From JANMDU01 sp031418715 (GTDB lineage Bacteria > Pseudomonadota > Gammaproteobacteria > Burkholderiales > Burkholderiaceae_C), in the NCBI GenBank assembly GCA_031418715.1, contig JANOJL010000059.1:1-64000 (forward strand): a stretch of DNA of 64,000 nt, given 5' to 3'. The translations under genes were made by a program, and so were the position numbers. The notes beneath the pieces are model-generated. The model worked only from the letters and a program-made list of their open reading frames with translations. It was not told where the DNA came from and ran no database searches. Below, in pieces: positions 23,415 to 32,117 of the stretch; position 1 is the first letter of the stretch, and every line of letters begins with the position of its first letter.

Positions 23415-24575
23415 GGTCTTCAACTTCGTCGCCTGATACGAACCCGCGCCCACCATCGCGGCAATCGCCCAAAACAAAACCGATGTGCCTAACGCCGCGC
23501 CGACTGCACCCAGAATCAGCGGCATCGCCACGCTAGAGGCGTTGATGGTTATCATGCGCAGGCCGAGTGCTTCGCCGTGGCGCTCGTGCGGCGTGATTTG
23601 ATGCAGCGTGCTCATGATCATGGGTTGCACGCTGCCTAATGTGAAGCCGAGAAATACTGACACCACGCCCATCGATAGCGCTGTGGGCATCAGTGGATAA
23701 ACGACGAAGAGCATCGCCGTCAACACCATCGCCACCGTGATCACTGCCCATTCACGCAGGCTGTGCGCGAGCACCGGTAGCAAGACGCGCACAGCCGCCG
23801 CTGCAATCGCAAACGCACCAAAGATCGTGCCGATCACCGAGGCCGAGTAATCGCGCTCATGGCCGATCACGGGCACGAGGAAAGCATGCGCATCCCAGCA
23901 GGTGCTCATGAACCAATTGACCAGCAGCAGCCGACGAAAATCTTTGTCGCGCAACAAATCCAAAGCGCGGCGCGGTGGTGCGCCCTCCACCACAGGCTCA
24001 GCAGCGCTTGCGGGCTCTTCCTGCGCACGCCGTACCAGCACCCAAGCCAACACAGGCATCAAAGCGCAAAACGCGAACGCAGCCCGATAACTGACCAAAT
24101 CAATCAGCACACCCGCCAAGAATGGTCCAAAGAAATTAGCCGCCGCTGGGCCAATCGAAAGCCAAGAAAACGCTTGCTTCAATTCCACATGTCCATGCGA
24201 GCTGCGCCCCACATGGCGCTGCAAGGCAATCACGGCTGCGCTCGTTGCCCCGCCCATCAGCAATGCCGCCACAGCCAATGTCAAAAAATGCGGGAACGCC
24301 ACAGGCACGAGCGCCCCCGCCACAGCGATGCCAACGCAAATCGCAAACGGCCTCTTCAAACCATGCCGATCCGCATAACGCCCTGCAGGCAACGCGATGA
24401 AGAGGGAAGACAGGGCAAACAAAGCCACCAACAGCCCCGCTACCGCAGCGCTTTGCCCGTTTTTCAAAACCCAAAGCGGCCCAGCCAGCCGCAAGCCTGC
24501 CATTGCAGCGTGCAAGCAGATCTGCCCAGCAATCAGGCGCATCAAGGCTGGCGAGAGCGAGTCAAAAAGCGTCAT
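23412..24575 (-). CDS. Major facilitator superfamily transporter
   Basis: A 387-residue inner-membrane protein with about twelve hydrophobic segments and a central cytoplasmic loop (RRAQEEPASAAEPV). The A-like motif GRYADRHGLKRPF between segments 2 and 3 is typical of MFS drug or metabolite exporters. The substrate is unknown. It lies 11 nt from rmuC on the same strand, so the two are probably co-transcribed. Confidence 0.85.
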   Translation of the reverse strand: MTLFDSLSPALMRLIAGQICLHAAMAGLRLAGPLWVLKNGQSAAVAGLLVALFALSSLFIALPAGRYADRHGLKRPFAICVGIAVAGALVPVAFPHFLTLAVAALLMGGATSAAVIALQRHVGRSSHGHVELKQAFSWLSIGPAAANFFGPFLAGVLIDLVSYRAAFAFCALMPVLAWVLVRRAQEEPASAAEPVVEGAPPRRALDLLRDKDFRRLLLVNWFMSTCWDAHAFLVPVIGHERDYSASVIGTIFGAFAIAAAAVRVLLPVLAHSLREWAVITVAMVLTAMLFVVYPLMPTALSMGVVSVFLGFTLGSVQPMIMSTLHQITPHERHGEALGLRMITINASSVAMPLILGAVGAALGTSVLFWAIAAMVGAGSYQATKLKT

Positions 24576-24586
24576 GTAAGCGGCTT

Positions 24587-25948
24587 TCAGCCTTCTTCAT
24601 CTGCTTTATCAAGCGGCAGTAATTCCTGCGCTTGGGCTTCAGTCAAAGCATCGATGTCTTTGAGTTTGCGGTTCACAGCGCGCGTGCGCGTATCGGCCTG
24701 TTCCAGCGTTTTCACTACTGTCTCGGCCTGCGATTTCACCTTGCTCACAAACTCGCCAAAGCGGCTAAACTCTGTCTTCACAGCACCGAGCACTTGCCAT
24801 ACTTCGCTGGAACGGCGCTCTAGGGCCAGCGTGCGAAAGCCCATTTGCAGCGAATTGAGCATCGCAAGCAGCGTGGTCGGCCCCGCGAGAGTGACGCGAT
24901 GATCACGCTGCAAACTGTCCATCAACCCCGGGCGGCGCAGCACTTCGGCATACAAACCCTCAGAAGGCAAAAACAAAATCGCAAAATCCGTGGTGTGTGG
25001 CGGCGAGACATATTTTTCAGCCATCGATTTGGCCTCTAGCTTGATCCGCGCTTCCAAGCCCTTCGCGGCAATTTCCGCAGCCAGCGGATCAGCACGCTCC
25101 TGCGCATCGAGCAATCGCTCGTAATCCTCGGTAGGGAATTTTGCGTCAATCGGCAGCCAAACAGGTGCGCCATCGTCGCTTCTTCCTGGCAGGCGGATCG
25201 CATAATCCACCACATTTTTGCTGCCCGGCACCGTGGCCACCTGCGCAGCAAACTGCTCGATCACAAACACCTGCTCCAAGAGTGAGCCGAGCTGCGCTTC
25301 ACCAAACGTACCGCGCGTTTTCACGTTGCTTAGCAAATGCTTCAAATCGCCCACGCCCTGCGCCAATGTCTGCATTTCGCCCAAGCCTTTGTGCACCTGT
25401 TCCAGCCGCTCGGCCACCTGTTTGAAGCTCTCGCCAAGGCGCGTTTCTAGCGTGGTTTGCAGCTTCTCATCCACTGTGCGGCGCATTTCATCGAGCTTGG
25501 CTTCGTTTTTCGCGCTGAGCTGCTCCAACTGTTGATTCAGCGCCTCACGCACACGCGTGAGTTGCCCATCCAAAGTCTCGCGCACCTCCGTGAGCCGCCG
25601 CGCATTTCCCTCAGAAATACTCTGAAGCTGCGTCGTCAAATTTCCTTGAAAACCAGTGAGTGACTGCTGTACATTTCCCTGCAAACTAGCAAGAGTCTGC
25701 CCCATCTCTAAACGCCCAGACTGGGCACTGTTGGAAATCTCTTGCCGCAGCTCCCGTTCCAGGCGCTCATTACTCTGTGCTAACTGCACGAGCTGCGCCT
25801 TGAGCGCCACATGCTGCGCCAGTTGCTCTTCTTTTGATAGCAAATTGCGCAGATTTTGTAACGGCGAACCTGCTAAAAACCATATAAATAGCCCGACCAA
25901 GAGTATCGCGTTGAACAAAGCAAGAATCAGTGGTAAGTCAAAGGTCAT
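24587..25948 (-). CDS. rmuC: DNA recombination protein RmuC
   Basis: A 453-residue protein of the RmuC family, which limits inversion between short inverted repeats. The N-terminal membrane anchor is LILALFNAILLVGLFIWFLAG, then a long coiled coil (about 35-190), then the nuclease-like RmuC domain (KTRGTFGEAQLGSLLEQV, LPIDAKFPTEDYERLLDA, YVSPPHTTDFAILFLPSEGL). The linker just after the anchor (LAGSPLQNLRNLLSKEEQ) is encoded by a dispersed-repeat copy. Confidence 0.93.
   Translation of the reverse strand: MTFDLPLILALFNAILLVGLFIWFLAGSPLQNLRNLLSKEEQLAQHVALKAQLVQLAQSNERLERELRQEISNSAQSGRLEMGQTLASLQGNVQQSLTGFQGNLTTQLQSISEGNARRLTEVRETLDGQLTRVREALNQQLEQLSAKNEAKLDEMRRTVDEKLQTTLETRLGESFKQVAERLEQVHKGLGEMQTLAQGVGDLKHLLSNVKTRGTFGEAQLGSLLEQVFVIEQFAAQVATVPGSKNVVDYAIRLPGRSDDGAPVWLPIDAKFPTEDYERLLDAQERADPLAAEIAAKGLEARIKLEAKSMAEKYVSPPHTTDFAILFLPSEGLYAEVLRRPGLMDSLQRDHRVTLAGPTTLLAMLNSLQMGFRTLALERRSSEVWQVLGAVKTEFSRFGEFVSKVKSQAETVVKTLEQADTRTRAVNRKLKDIDALTEAQAQELLPLDKADEEG
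25829..25882 (+). repeat. Dispersed repeat, copy R10, inside rmuC
   Basis: TTTTGATAGCAAATTGCGCA followed by GATTTTGTAACGGCGAACCT and GCTAAAAAC. It is read in a frame different from copies R3, R4, R18 and R19. Confidence 0.7.
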
Positions 25949-26176
25949 ACATAGAGTCTAACGCCGCTCAGACGCCGCTTCACAACGCACACTTGCCGCA
26001 ATTTGTGCCACCCGACTGAAGTCGTGTTCAAGGCGGCGCATCTGCTTTTTTCGCTGAATGACCTTAAACTGCAACTGACTTTAGGCGAGAGTCTTTGCAA
26101 ATACGGCAATCCAGCATGCGCTGGCCTCTTCAGTTTGATCCATTTCGCTATTGGAATTTGAAAAAAAGGAAGCCTC

Positions 26177-26296
26177 ATGTCATCGGGCAACTGGAAAGAA
26201 CTATTTGACGCTGCATGTGCAGGCGAGCTAGATCTCGTGCGGTATCACATCCGCAGCGGTGTCAATGTCAACCACATCCATCCGGAGTACGCATAA
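26177..26296 (+). pseudogene. Truncated ankyrin-repeat protein fragment
   Basis: A 39-codon frame with a good ribosome site (AAAGGAAG) encodes MSSGNWKELFDAACAGELDL then VRYHIRSGVNVNHIHPEYA and stops. The spacing of DAACAGELDLVRYHIRSGVNVN is that of one ankyrin repeat. Ankyrin proteins contain several repeats, so this is probably the 5' remnant of a longer gene whose 3' part has been lost, with the next gene starting 15 nt later. A very short functional peptide cannot be excluded. Confidence 0.6.
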
Positions 26297-26311
26297 CAAC
26301 TGAACAACAAG

Positions 26312-26737
26312 ATGCAAATTAACCTTTTTCTCACTTTGGGCGCAACCCTCAGCGCTGTGGCTGCTGTGCTCCATATTCTCATTGTGATCAAGGGCGCGCC
26401 TTGGTATCGCTTCTTCGGTGCGGGCGAGTCTTTTGCAGTAGCTGCGGAGCAAGGCAAGCTGTGGCCTCACATTGCGACGCTTGGAATCGCTTTGGTGCTC
26501 TTGATTTGGTCTGTCTATGCGCTTTCGGGCGCTGGCGTTTTACAGCCCTTGCCGCTGCTACGAATTGCACTGGTGTCCATCACAGCGATCTATTTGCTGC
26601 GCGGTGCTGCCGTTTTGCCACTTCTGTTATTCGCCCGCGGCAAGGTTACGCCTTTCATTGCGTGGAGCTCTGCCGTTTGTCTGGGGTATGGGATCGTGCA
26701 TGCCATCGGTTTGATGCAAGTTTCGCCACTTCTTTAG
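26312..26737 (+). CDS. Small integral membrane protein of unknown function
   Basis: A 141-residue protein with four hydrophobic segments, at about residues 4-26, 50-71, 80-104 and 112-136. A short conserved-looking loop GAPWYRFFGAGE lies between the first two. No catalytic motif is recognised. It lies directly after the ankyrin fragment and seven bases before the MDR oxidoreductase gene, so the three may once have been an operon. Confidence 0.75.
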   Translation: MQINLFLTLGATLSAVAAVLHILIVIKGAPWYRFFGAGESFAVAAEQGKLWPHIATLGIALVLLIWSVYALSGAGVLQPLPLLRIALVSITAIYLLRGAAVLPLLLFARGKVTPFIAWSSAVCLGYGIVHAIGLMQVSPLL

Positions 26738-26743
26738 TCTTTT

Positions 26744-27718
26744 ATGCAAGCAGTTTTATGCAACAAATACGGCCTACCCGAAGGGCTGCAACTGTGCGAG
26801 GTGGCCAAACCCGCACCGAAACGCGGCGAGGTGTTGATCAAGGTTCATGCAACCACGGTGAGTTCTGCAGATTGGCGTATGAGCGGCCTGAATGTGCCAC
26901 AGGGCTTTACGCTGATGATGCGCTTGGCACTGGGTTGGCATGGCCCGCGTCAGCCGATTCTGGGCACGGAATTTGCGGGGATGGTAGAGGCTGTAGGTAC
27001 TGATGTGAGGCAGTTCAAAGTGGGCGATTCGGTGTTTGGCATCAAAGATGCTGCAATGGGTTGTCATGCGCAATACATGTGTATGTCGCAGGATGGGGCG
27101 CTGGCGCTCAAACCAGCCAACCTCAGCGATGCTCATGCGGCTGCACTGTCATTTGGCGGGACGACGGTACTGAGTTTCTTCAGAAGAGGTCAACTAGGGC
27201 GTGGTGATCGACTGCTGATTAATGGCGCTTCCGGCGCAGTGGGAACCGCTGCAATACAGCTGGGGAACTACTTTGGCGCAGAAGTAACAGCTGTGTGCAG
27301 CACCGCGAATCTGGAACTTGTGAAATCGCTTGGGGCAGCGCATGTGATCGACTACACGCAGCAAGACTTTACGAAAAACGGCCAAGCCTACGATGTGATC
27401 ATGGACACCGCTGGTAATGCGCCGTTTGCACGATGCGATGCATCTCTCAAGGAAGGCGGCCGTTTGCTGATGGTGTTGGCAGACTTGCCCAGCATGCTCA
27501 AGATGCCTTGGGTGGCACTGACACGCCGCAAAAGGCTTATTGCAGCACCAGCCACCGGGACCGCGCAAGACATTCGCCTTCTTGCAGAGCTGGCACAAAA
27601 GGAAAGGTACATGCCAGTGATCGACCGCAGCTACCCGCTGCACCAGATCGCCGATGCTTACCGATACGTGGCCACGGGGCGCAAACGCGGAAATGTGGTG
27701 ATCAGCGTAAAACCTTGA
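26744..27718 (+). CDS. NAD(P)-dependent oxidoreductase, MDR (alcohol dehydrogenase-like) family
   Basis: A 324-residue medium-chain reductase. The N-terminal GroES-like domain has LGTEFAGMVEAVGTDVRQFKVGDSVFG, and the cofactor motif is LINGASGAVGTAAIQLGNYFG at about 155-175. Zinc ligands are not evident, so it resembles quinone/enone reductases. It follows the membrane protein gene by six bases and is convergent with the GDT1-like gene. The substrate is unknown. Confidence 0.85.
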   Translation: MQAVLCNKYGLPEGLQLCEVAKPAPKRGEVLIKVHATTVSSADWRMSGLNVPQGFTLMMRLALGWHGPRQPILGTEFAGMVEAVGTDVRQFKVGDSVFGIKDAAMGCHAQYMCMSQDGALALKPANLSDAHAAALSFGGTTVLSFFRRGQLGRGDRLLINGASGAVGTAAIQLGNYFGAEVTAVCSTANLELVKSLGAAHVIDYTQQDFTKNGQAYDVIMDTAGNAPFARCDASLKEGGRLLMVLADLPSMLKMPWVALTRRKRLIAAPATGTAQDIRLLAELAQKERYMPVIDRSYPLHQIADAYRYVATGRKRGNVVISVKP

Positions 27719-27729
27719 GCCGATCAGCG

Positions 27730-28026
27730 TTAGGTTTTGAACGCGTTCCAAAGCGTCCACAGACCGATCAGCACGAAACCCAGGCCCGCGACGATATTGA
27801 GCGTGCGTGGCGGAATGTATTTGCCCACCAAAGAGCCCGCGAGCACGCCGATGGCGGCCGACAGCGTGAGCGCGGCGCTGGCGGCGAAAAACACCGTCCA
27901 TTTGCTCGGGCCGTTCTCTTGCGAGGCAAACAGCATGGTCGCGAGTTGCGTTTTGTCGCCCAGTTCAGCAAAAAAGACAGCGGCAAAAATGGTGAAAAAG
28001 GCTTGAAGTTGGGTGGCAGTGCTCAT
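27730..28026 (-). CDS. GDT1/TMEM165 family half-size cation transporter
   Basis: A 98-residue membrane protein with three hydrophobic segments and one copy of the family signature ELGDKTQLAT at about residues 21-30. Full-length members contain two such halves, so this protein would need to act as a homo- or hetero-oligomer. Family members move manganese or calcium. No second half or Mn riboswitch was found beside it. Confidence 0.85.
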   Translation of the reverse strand: MSTATQLQAFFTIFAAVFFAELGDKTQLATMLFASQENGPSKWTVFFAASAALTLSAAIGVLAGSLVGKYIPPRTLNIVAGLGFVLIGLWTLWNAFKT

Positions 28027-28181
28027 GGGTTCATTGTGCCCGAGCCAGCTTTCAGCAAACTATCAAAGCACGCAAACCTATGGTTGACGCGCTCAGCAGA
28101 GGCGATTTGTACCAACGGAACACAACCTGACGCGAGTGTTGCCGCCCAACTTGAAGTGCTTGGGGTTTACAACCCCGCGGT

Positions 28182-29447
28182 TCATGCAGTCAAAACTACA
28201 CCGCCACCCATCGCTGCCGGCATGGCACCCTGCACCACGCTCCCCACCATATCCGCCGTCACCGCCGACAGCGTCCAGCCCAGATGGCCATGCCCTGTGT
28301 TGTAGAACACGTTGGCTTTTTTGCCCCGACCCACGCGCGGCATCATGTTGGGCATCATGGGGCGCAGGCCGGCCCAGGGTACGACCTGGCGGGTGTTGAT
28401 GCCGGGGAAGCACTGGTTCACCCACGCGATGAGGGGTCGGATGCGGTCAGCGCGAATGTCTTTGTTGTAGCCGTTGAATTCAGCGGTACCGGCAACACGG
28501 AAACGGTCCACTCCCAAACGGCTGGTGACGAGCTTGGTCTCGTCGTCCAGCAGGCTCACAATGGGTGCCGCCGACTGGCTTTGCTCGTCCGGCAGATTGA
28601 CGGTGATGGAGTAGCCCTTCACCGGGTAGATGTTGACCCTGTCGCCCAGTTGGGCGGCAAAGCTGCGACTCTCGACACCAGCACACACTACCAGTCCGTC
28701 AAACTGGCGCGTGACATGGCCGCCACTGTCGGCCACGGTCACTTCGGCCTTGCTGCCATCGCTGTGCAGAGATAACACGTCTTGACCGTACAGGCACTGC
28801 ACGCCCAAGCGCTCGGCGGCGCGCGCCATGCCGGTGGTGAATTTGTGAATGTCACCGGTTGAGTCACTCTCCGTGAAGTAGCCGCCGTAGTAAATACCCG
28901 CTAGCGTGGGCTCAATCGCTTTCATCTCACTCGGGGTGACAGCACGGCGCTGCAAGCCGCCTTGAGCCAGCATCTTGCTCACTTCGCCGGCGTGGTCGAA
29001 CCCCTTTTTGTCGCGGTAGATGTGCAGGATGCCTTCTTTTTTGAGGTCGAAATCCACGCCCTCTGCCTGCGACCAGTTGAACAAGTGCTCACGCGCCGCG
29101 ATGGCCAGGCGGGTGGATTCGATCGTGTTGCGTTCATAGTGCGGGATGTTGCTGATGAACTCAACAAACCAGCTCAACTTGTGCCAGCTGGGTTTGGGGT
29201 TGACCAAGAGTGGCGCGTCGCTTTTCAGCATCCATTTCAAGCCTTTGAGAATCGTGGATGTGTGGTTCCATACCTCGGCGTTGGAGGCCGACAACTGCCC
29301 GCCGTTGGCAAATGATGTTTCCATCGCCGCGTAGCGGTTTTTCTCAAACAGCGTAACGGCAAAGCCGCGCTTGGCCAAGGCGTAAGCGGTGGTGACGCCG
29401 GTGATGCCGCCGCCGATGACGGCGATGGATGTTGCGATTGATGTCAT
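28182..29447 (-). CDS. DadA-like FAD-dependent amino acid dehydrogenase
   Basis: A 421-residue flavoprotein of the D-amino acid dehydrogenase small subunit family. The FAD motif is VIGGGITGVTTAYALAKRGF at the N-terminus, and the C-terminal motif is VFYNTGHGHLGWTLS. A good site (GGAGATC) precedes the ATG. A tandem glycine riboswitch lies between it and the amidohydrolase gene, so the physiological substrate may be glycine, giving glyoxylate and ammonia, rather than D-alanine. That is inference from regulation. Electrons would enter the respiratory chain. Confidence 0.85.
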   Translation of the reverse strand: MTSIATSIAVIGGGITGVTTAYALAKRGFAVTLFEKNRYAAMETSFANGGQLSASNAEVWNHTSTILKGLKWMLKSDAPLLVNPKPSWHKLSWFVEFISNIPHYERNTIESTRLAIAAREHLFNWSQAEGVDFDLKKEGILHIYRDKKGFDHAGEVSKMLAQGGLQRRAVTPSEMKAIEPTLAGIYYGGYFTESDSTGDIHKFTTGMARAAERLGVQCLYGQDVLSLHSDGSKAEVTVADSGGHVTRQFDGLVVCAGVESRSFAAQLGDRVNIYPVKGYSITVNLPDEQSQSAAPIVSLLDDETKLVTSRLGVDRFRVAGTAEFNGYNKDIRADRIRPLIAWVNQCFPGINTRQVVPWAGLRPMMPNMMPRVGRGKKANVFYNTGHGHLGWTLSAVTADMVGSVVQGAMPAAMGGGVVLTA

Positions 29448-29520
29448 GGTTCAGATCTCCAAACAAGTCAGGGTGTCAAGATGACGAAAAGCCAAGCCGA
29501 CGCACCATGCGCGGCATGCA

Positions 29521-29710
29521 CCCCCTCTGTTTGGAACCTGAGAGATTCGTGGCCTTGTCGTTGTGACAGGGCCACTTGCTCCTGCGGTGTGCGTGGTGAC
29601 TAAACCCAACAACTCTTCAGAGATCAACGATTCAAATCGGTCCTTTTGCCTGAGAGTTTCCGGGGTGGTTGCTCCTTCGGCGTCGCGATTTAACGCGATC
29701 TCTCCCGATC
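29521..29710 (-). promoter_or_regulatory. Tandem glycine riboswitch
   Basis: Read on the minus strand, aptamer 1 (29710 to about 29638) has CGGGAGAG, CCGAAGGAGCAA and ACTCTCAGGCAAAAGGACC. Aptamer 2 (about 29622 to 29521) has CTGAAGAG, CGCAGGAGCAA and TCTCTCAGGTTCCAAACAG. These are the conserved blocks of the two glycine-binding aptamers. Possible expression-platform hairpin CATGC/GCATG lies just after. The downstream gene is the DadA-like dehydrogenase, so the switch probably activates glycine catabolism. Confidence 0.93.
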
Positions 29711-29730
29711 TGAATATATAAAAGAACGAA

Positions 29731-30972
29731 CTATGCCAGAAAACGCTCCGTCAACGCTACCCAGAAGGCAGCACCCGGCGCGATGATGTCATCGTTGAAG
29801 TCGTAGCCCGGGTTGTGTACGTTGCAAGCGCCCGGTGTGCCAGGGCCGCCATTGCCCACAAAAAAGTAACAACCCGGCACCCGCTGCAACATGAAAGAAA
29901 AGTCCTCGCTGGCAGTGAACATGGGGCCGCTTGGGTCAACGCGCTCGGTGCCAAACAGGCGCAGCGCCACATCCGCAGCCAAAGCGGTTTCATTCGGCGT
30001 ATTGACGAGCACGGCATAACCAGCGCGCCAGTCGATCGACGCCTGCACACCGAAGCTCGCCGCTTGCTGTTCAACCAGTGCCACAATCCGCTCCTTCAGC
30101 AAGGCTCGCACATCGGTGTCCAAGGCCCGCACGCTCAACTCCAGCCGGGCATCTTCAGGGATGACGTTATTGGCCTCGCCCGCATGCAATGCACCCACGG
30201 TGACCACCGCCGTCTTGAGCGGATCAACGTTGCGCGACACGATGGTCTGTAACGCCATCACGATGGAGGCTGCGGCCACCACGGTATCTGCCGACTGGTG
30301 CGGAAAAGCGCCATGGCCGCCGCGCCCCTTCAAGTGGATGGTCACGTTGTCGCTGGATGCCATCGTGGGGCCACTTCGGAACACAAAGCGCCCAGCTTCG
30401 ATACCCGGCATGTTGTGCAAGGCAAACACGGCGTCGCAAGGAAACCGTTCAAACAGGCCATCGGCCATCATTTGCACTGCTCCCCCCGCGCCTTCTTCGG
30501 CGGGCTGGAAGATCAGGTGCAGCGTTCCGTCGAAGTTTGGCTGCTGCGCCACCCACTTGGCAGCAGCTAGCAGCGTGGCGGTATGTCCGTCGTGGCCGCA
30601 GCCATGCATCCGGCCCGGCGTTGTGCTGATCCAGGGGCGCGAGCCTGCTTCGAGAATCGGCAGCGCATCCATGTCAGCACGCAACCCTAGAGAACGGGTG
30701 CTTTTGCCACGGCGCAATGTCCCCACCACGCCGGTTTGGCCAAGACCTGTGGTGACTTCATAGCCCCAGTCACGTAACTTCGCCGCAACCAGAGCGGACG
30801 TGCGGTGCTCCTCAAAAGCCAACTCGGGGTAGGCATGAATGTCACGGCGAAGCTGGATGAATTCGCCGACCCGCTCGGCCATTGCGTGGCCCAGGTAATT
30901 GCCGTCCTGCATGGTCAATTCACCGCGTTCGCTAAAGCTAGCTCTTTGGTTATCACTGCCGCTGTCAGCCAT
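29731..30972 (-). CDS. M20 family amidohydrolase (hippurate hydrolase-like)
   Basis: A zinc-type peptidase of up to 413 residues that removes acyl groups from N-acyl amino acids. Metal and active-site motifs are GLRADMDALP, GCGHDGHTATLL, FQPAEEGAGGA, ALHNMPG and the C-terminal SEDFSFML. The start is uncertain: in-frame ATGs at 30912 and 30882 could give the more usual N-terminus. It starts just after the stop of the TctC-like gene and precedes the glycine riboswitch, which fits release of glycine from an N-acylglycine. Confidence 0.88.
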   Translation of the reverse strand: MADSGSDNQRASFSERGELTMQDGNYLGHAMAERVGEFIQLRRDIHAYPELAFEEHRTSALVAAKLRDWGYEVTTGLGQTGVVGTLRRGKSTRSLGLRADMDALPILEAGSRPWISTTPGRMHGCGHDGHTATLLAAAKWVAQQPNFDGTLHLIFQPAEEGAGGAVQMMADGLFERFPCDAVFALHNMPGIEAGRFVFRSGPTMASSDNVTIHLKGRGGHGAFPHQSADTVVAAASIVMALQTIVSRNVDPLKTAVVTVGALHAGEANNVIPEDARLELSVRALDTDVRALLKERIVALVEQQAASFGVQASIDWRAGYAVLVNTPNETALAADVALRLFGTERVDPSGPMFTASEDFSFMLQRVPGCYFFVGNGGPGTPGACNVHNPGYDFNDDIIAPGAAFWVALTERFLA

Positions 30973-30977
30973 GCCGC

Positions 30978-31966
30978 TTACTGCGGTTCTAGCTTGATGG
31001 ATTTGGCAATTGCCGCCGCTTTGACGATTTCATTTTTGTAAAAGGTATCAAGCTGTGCCAGGGTCATAGGTTCAGCCACGGTGCTGCCGGCGGTCTCAAT
31101 GATTTTGCGAATATCAGGGTTGCCCAGCGCGGTGTAGGCGGCTTTGTGCACGGCGGCCACTTGGGCATTGGGCGTCTTGGCACTGGCTTGAACGCCTATC
31201 CAGATGCTGAACTGGTAATCTTCAAAACCTTTGGTGGCACTGGCCAAGGGTAACTTGGGCATTCGTGCCAAGGGTTGGCTTGACGCCAGAGCCAGCGCTT
31301 TGATTTGACCACCGTCAATGGCACCTATCACTGGGCCAACCAAGGGCACGACCGCAAAGTCAATCACGCCACCCATCAAGTCCTTGAGGTAGGGTGCCAG
31401 GCCGTTGTAAGGGGCGTGCAGGCCACGAGCCCCAGCGGTTTGCAAGGCTTTTTCGGCCATCAGGTGGTACAAGGACCCGATCCCGTTTAGCCAAAGCTCA
31501 GGGGCTTGTCAGCCTTCTTGGCCAATGCGACGAACTCTTCCAGCGTGTTCACCGGTAAATCTTTGCGCACCGCAATGGCAATCGGGGTGTGCCCAACCAA
31601 GGCCGCCAAACGCATGTCTTCTGGCTTGTTTTTGGCGGCGGCTACACCCAGCGGTGTGTAGATCAGCTCCAGCGGGGAGCCCGCCAACAGGGTGTAGCCA
31701 TCCGGCTGGGCATTGGCGGCTTTGAGCACCCCCAGCGAGCCACCTACGCCCACCACGTTTTCGACGACGACCGGCTGGCCAAACACTTCAGCCATGCCTT
31801 TACCGACGGCGCGCCCGAGCACATCTGACCCACCACCTGGGGGAAAGGCAACGATCATGCTGATGGGTTTGGCAGGGTAAGTCTGGGCAGCCACTGAAGC
31901 GGCCAGCGTCAGGCCAACAAACACGGCGCTGCAGTAGCGAATCAAAGCGCGGGAGGTGGGGTGCAT
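30978..31966 (-). pseudogene. TctC/Bug-family substrate-binding protein, frameshifted
   Basis: The N-terminal part (ATG at 31966, site TTGGAG, signal peptide ending SVAAQTYP, PISMIVAFPPGGGSDVLGRA) runs to LSFG and meets a stop near 31489. The C-terminal part resumes in another frame from NGIGSLYHLMAEKALQTAGA to the end at 30978. Losing one base near 31490 explains this, because the family has LSFGSxGxGSxxHL here. These periplasmic proteins bind carboxylates for tripartite transporters. It may be a genuine recent mutation, a programmed event or a sequencing error. Confidence 0.85.
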
Positions 31967-32117
31967 AGCGAACTCCAAATAAAGTGGTGGTGAAAGGCGA
32001 ATAAGACGAATAAGACAAATGGTACGCACCCATAAACAATGTGTCCAATGACTTATTTTCCTTGTTATCATTCATTTTTCTCATTGTTTTCTGACTTGAT
32101 TGAGGAGCCCGCCCGCC

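Noticed and set aside
23859..24902. 347-codon frame antisense to the MFS transporter and rmuC
   Set aside because: It spans two real genes, and its product is a Gln/His/Arg/Ser-rich sequence without domains.
28160..28178. Hairpin GGGGTT/AACCCC after the DadA-like gene as a terminator
   Set aside because: The stem is only six pairs with a three-base loop, and no T-run follows on the minus strand.
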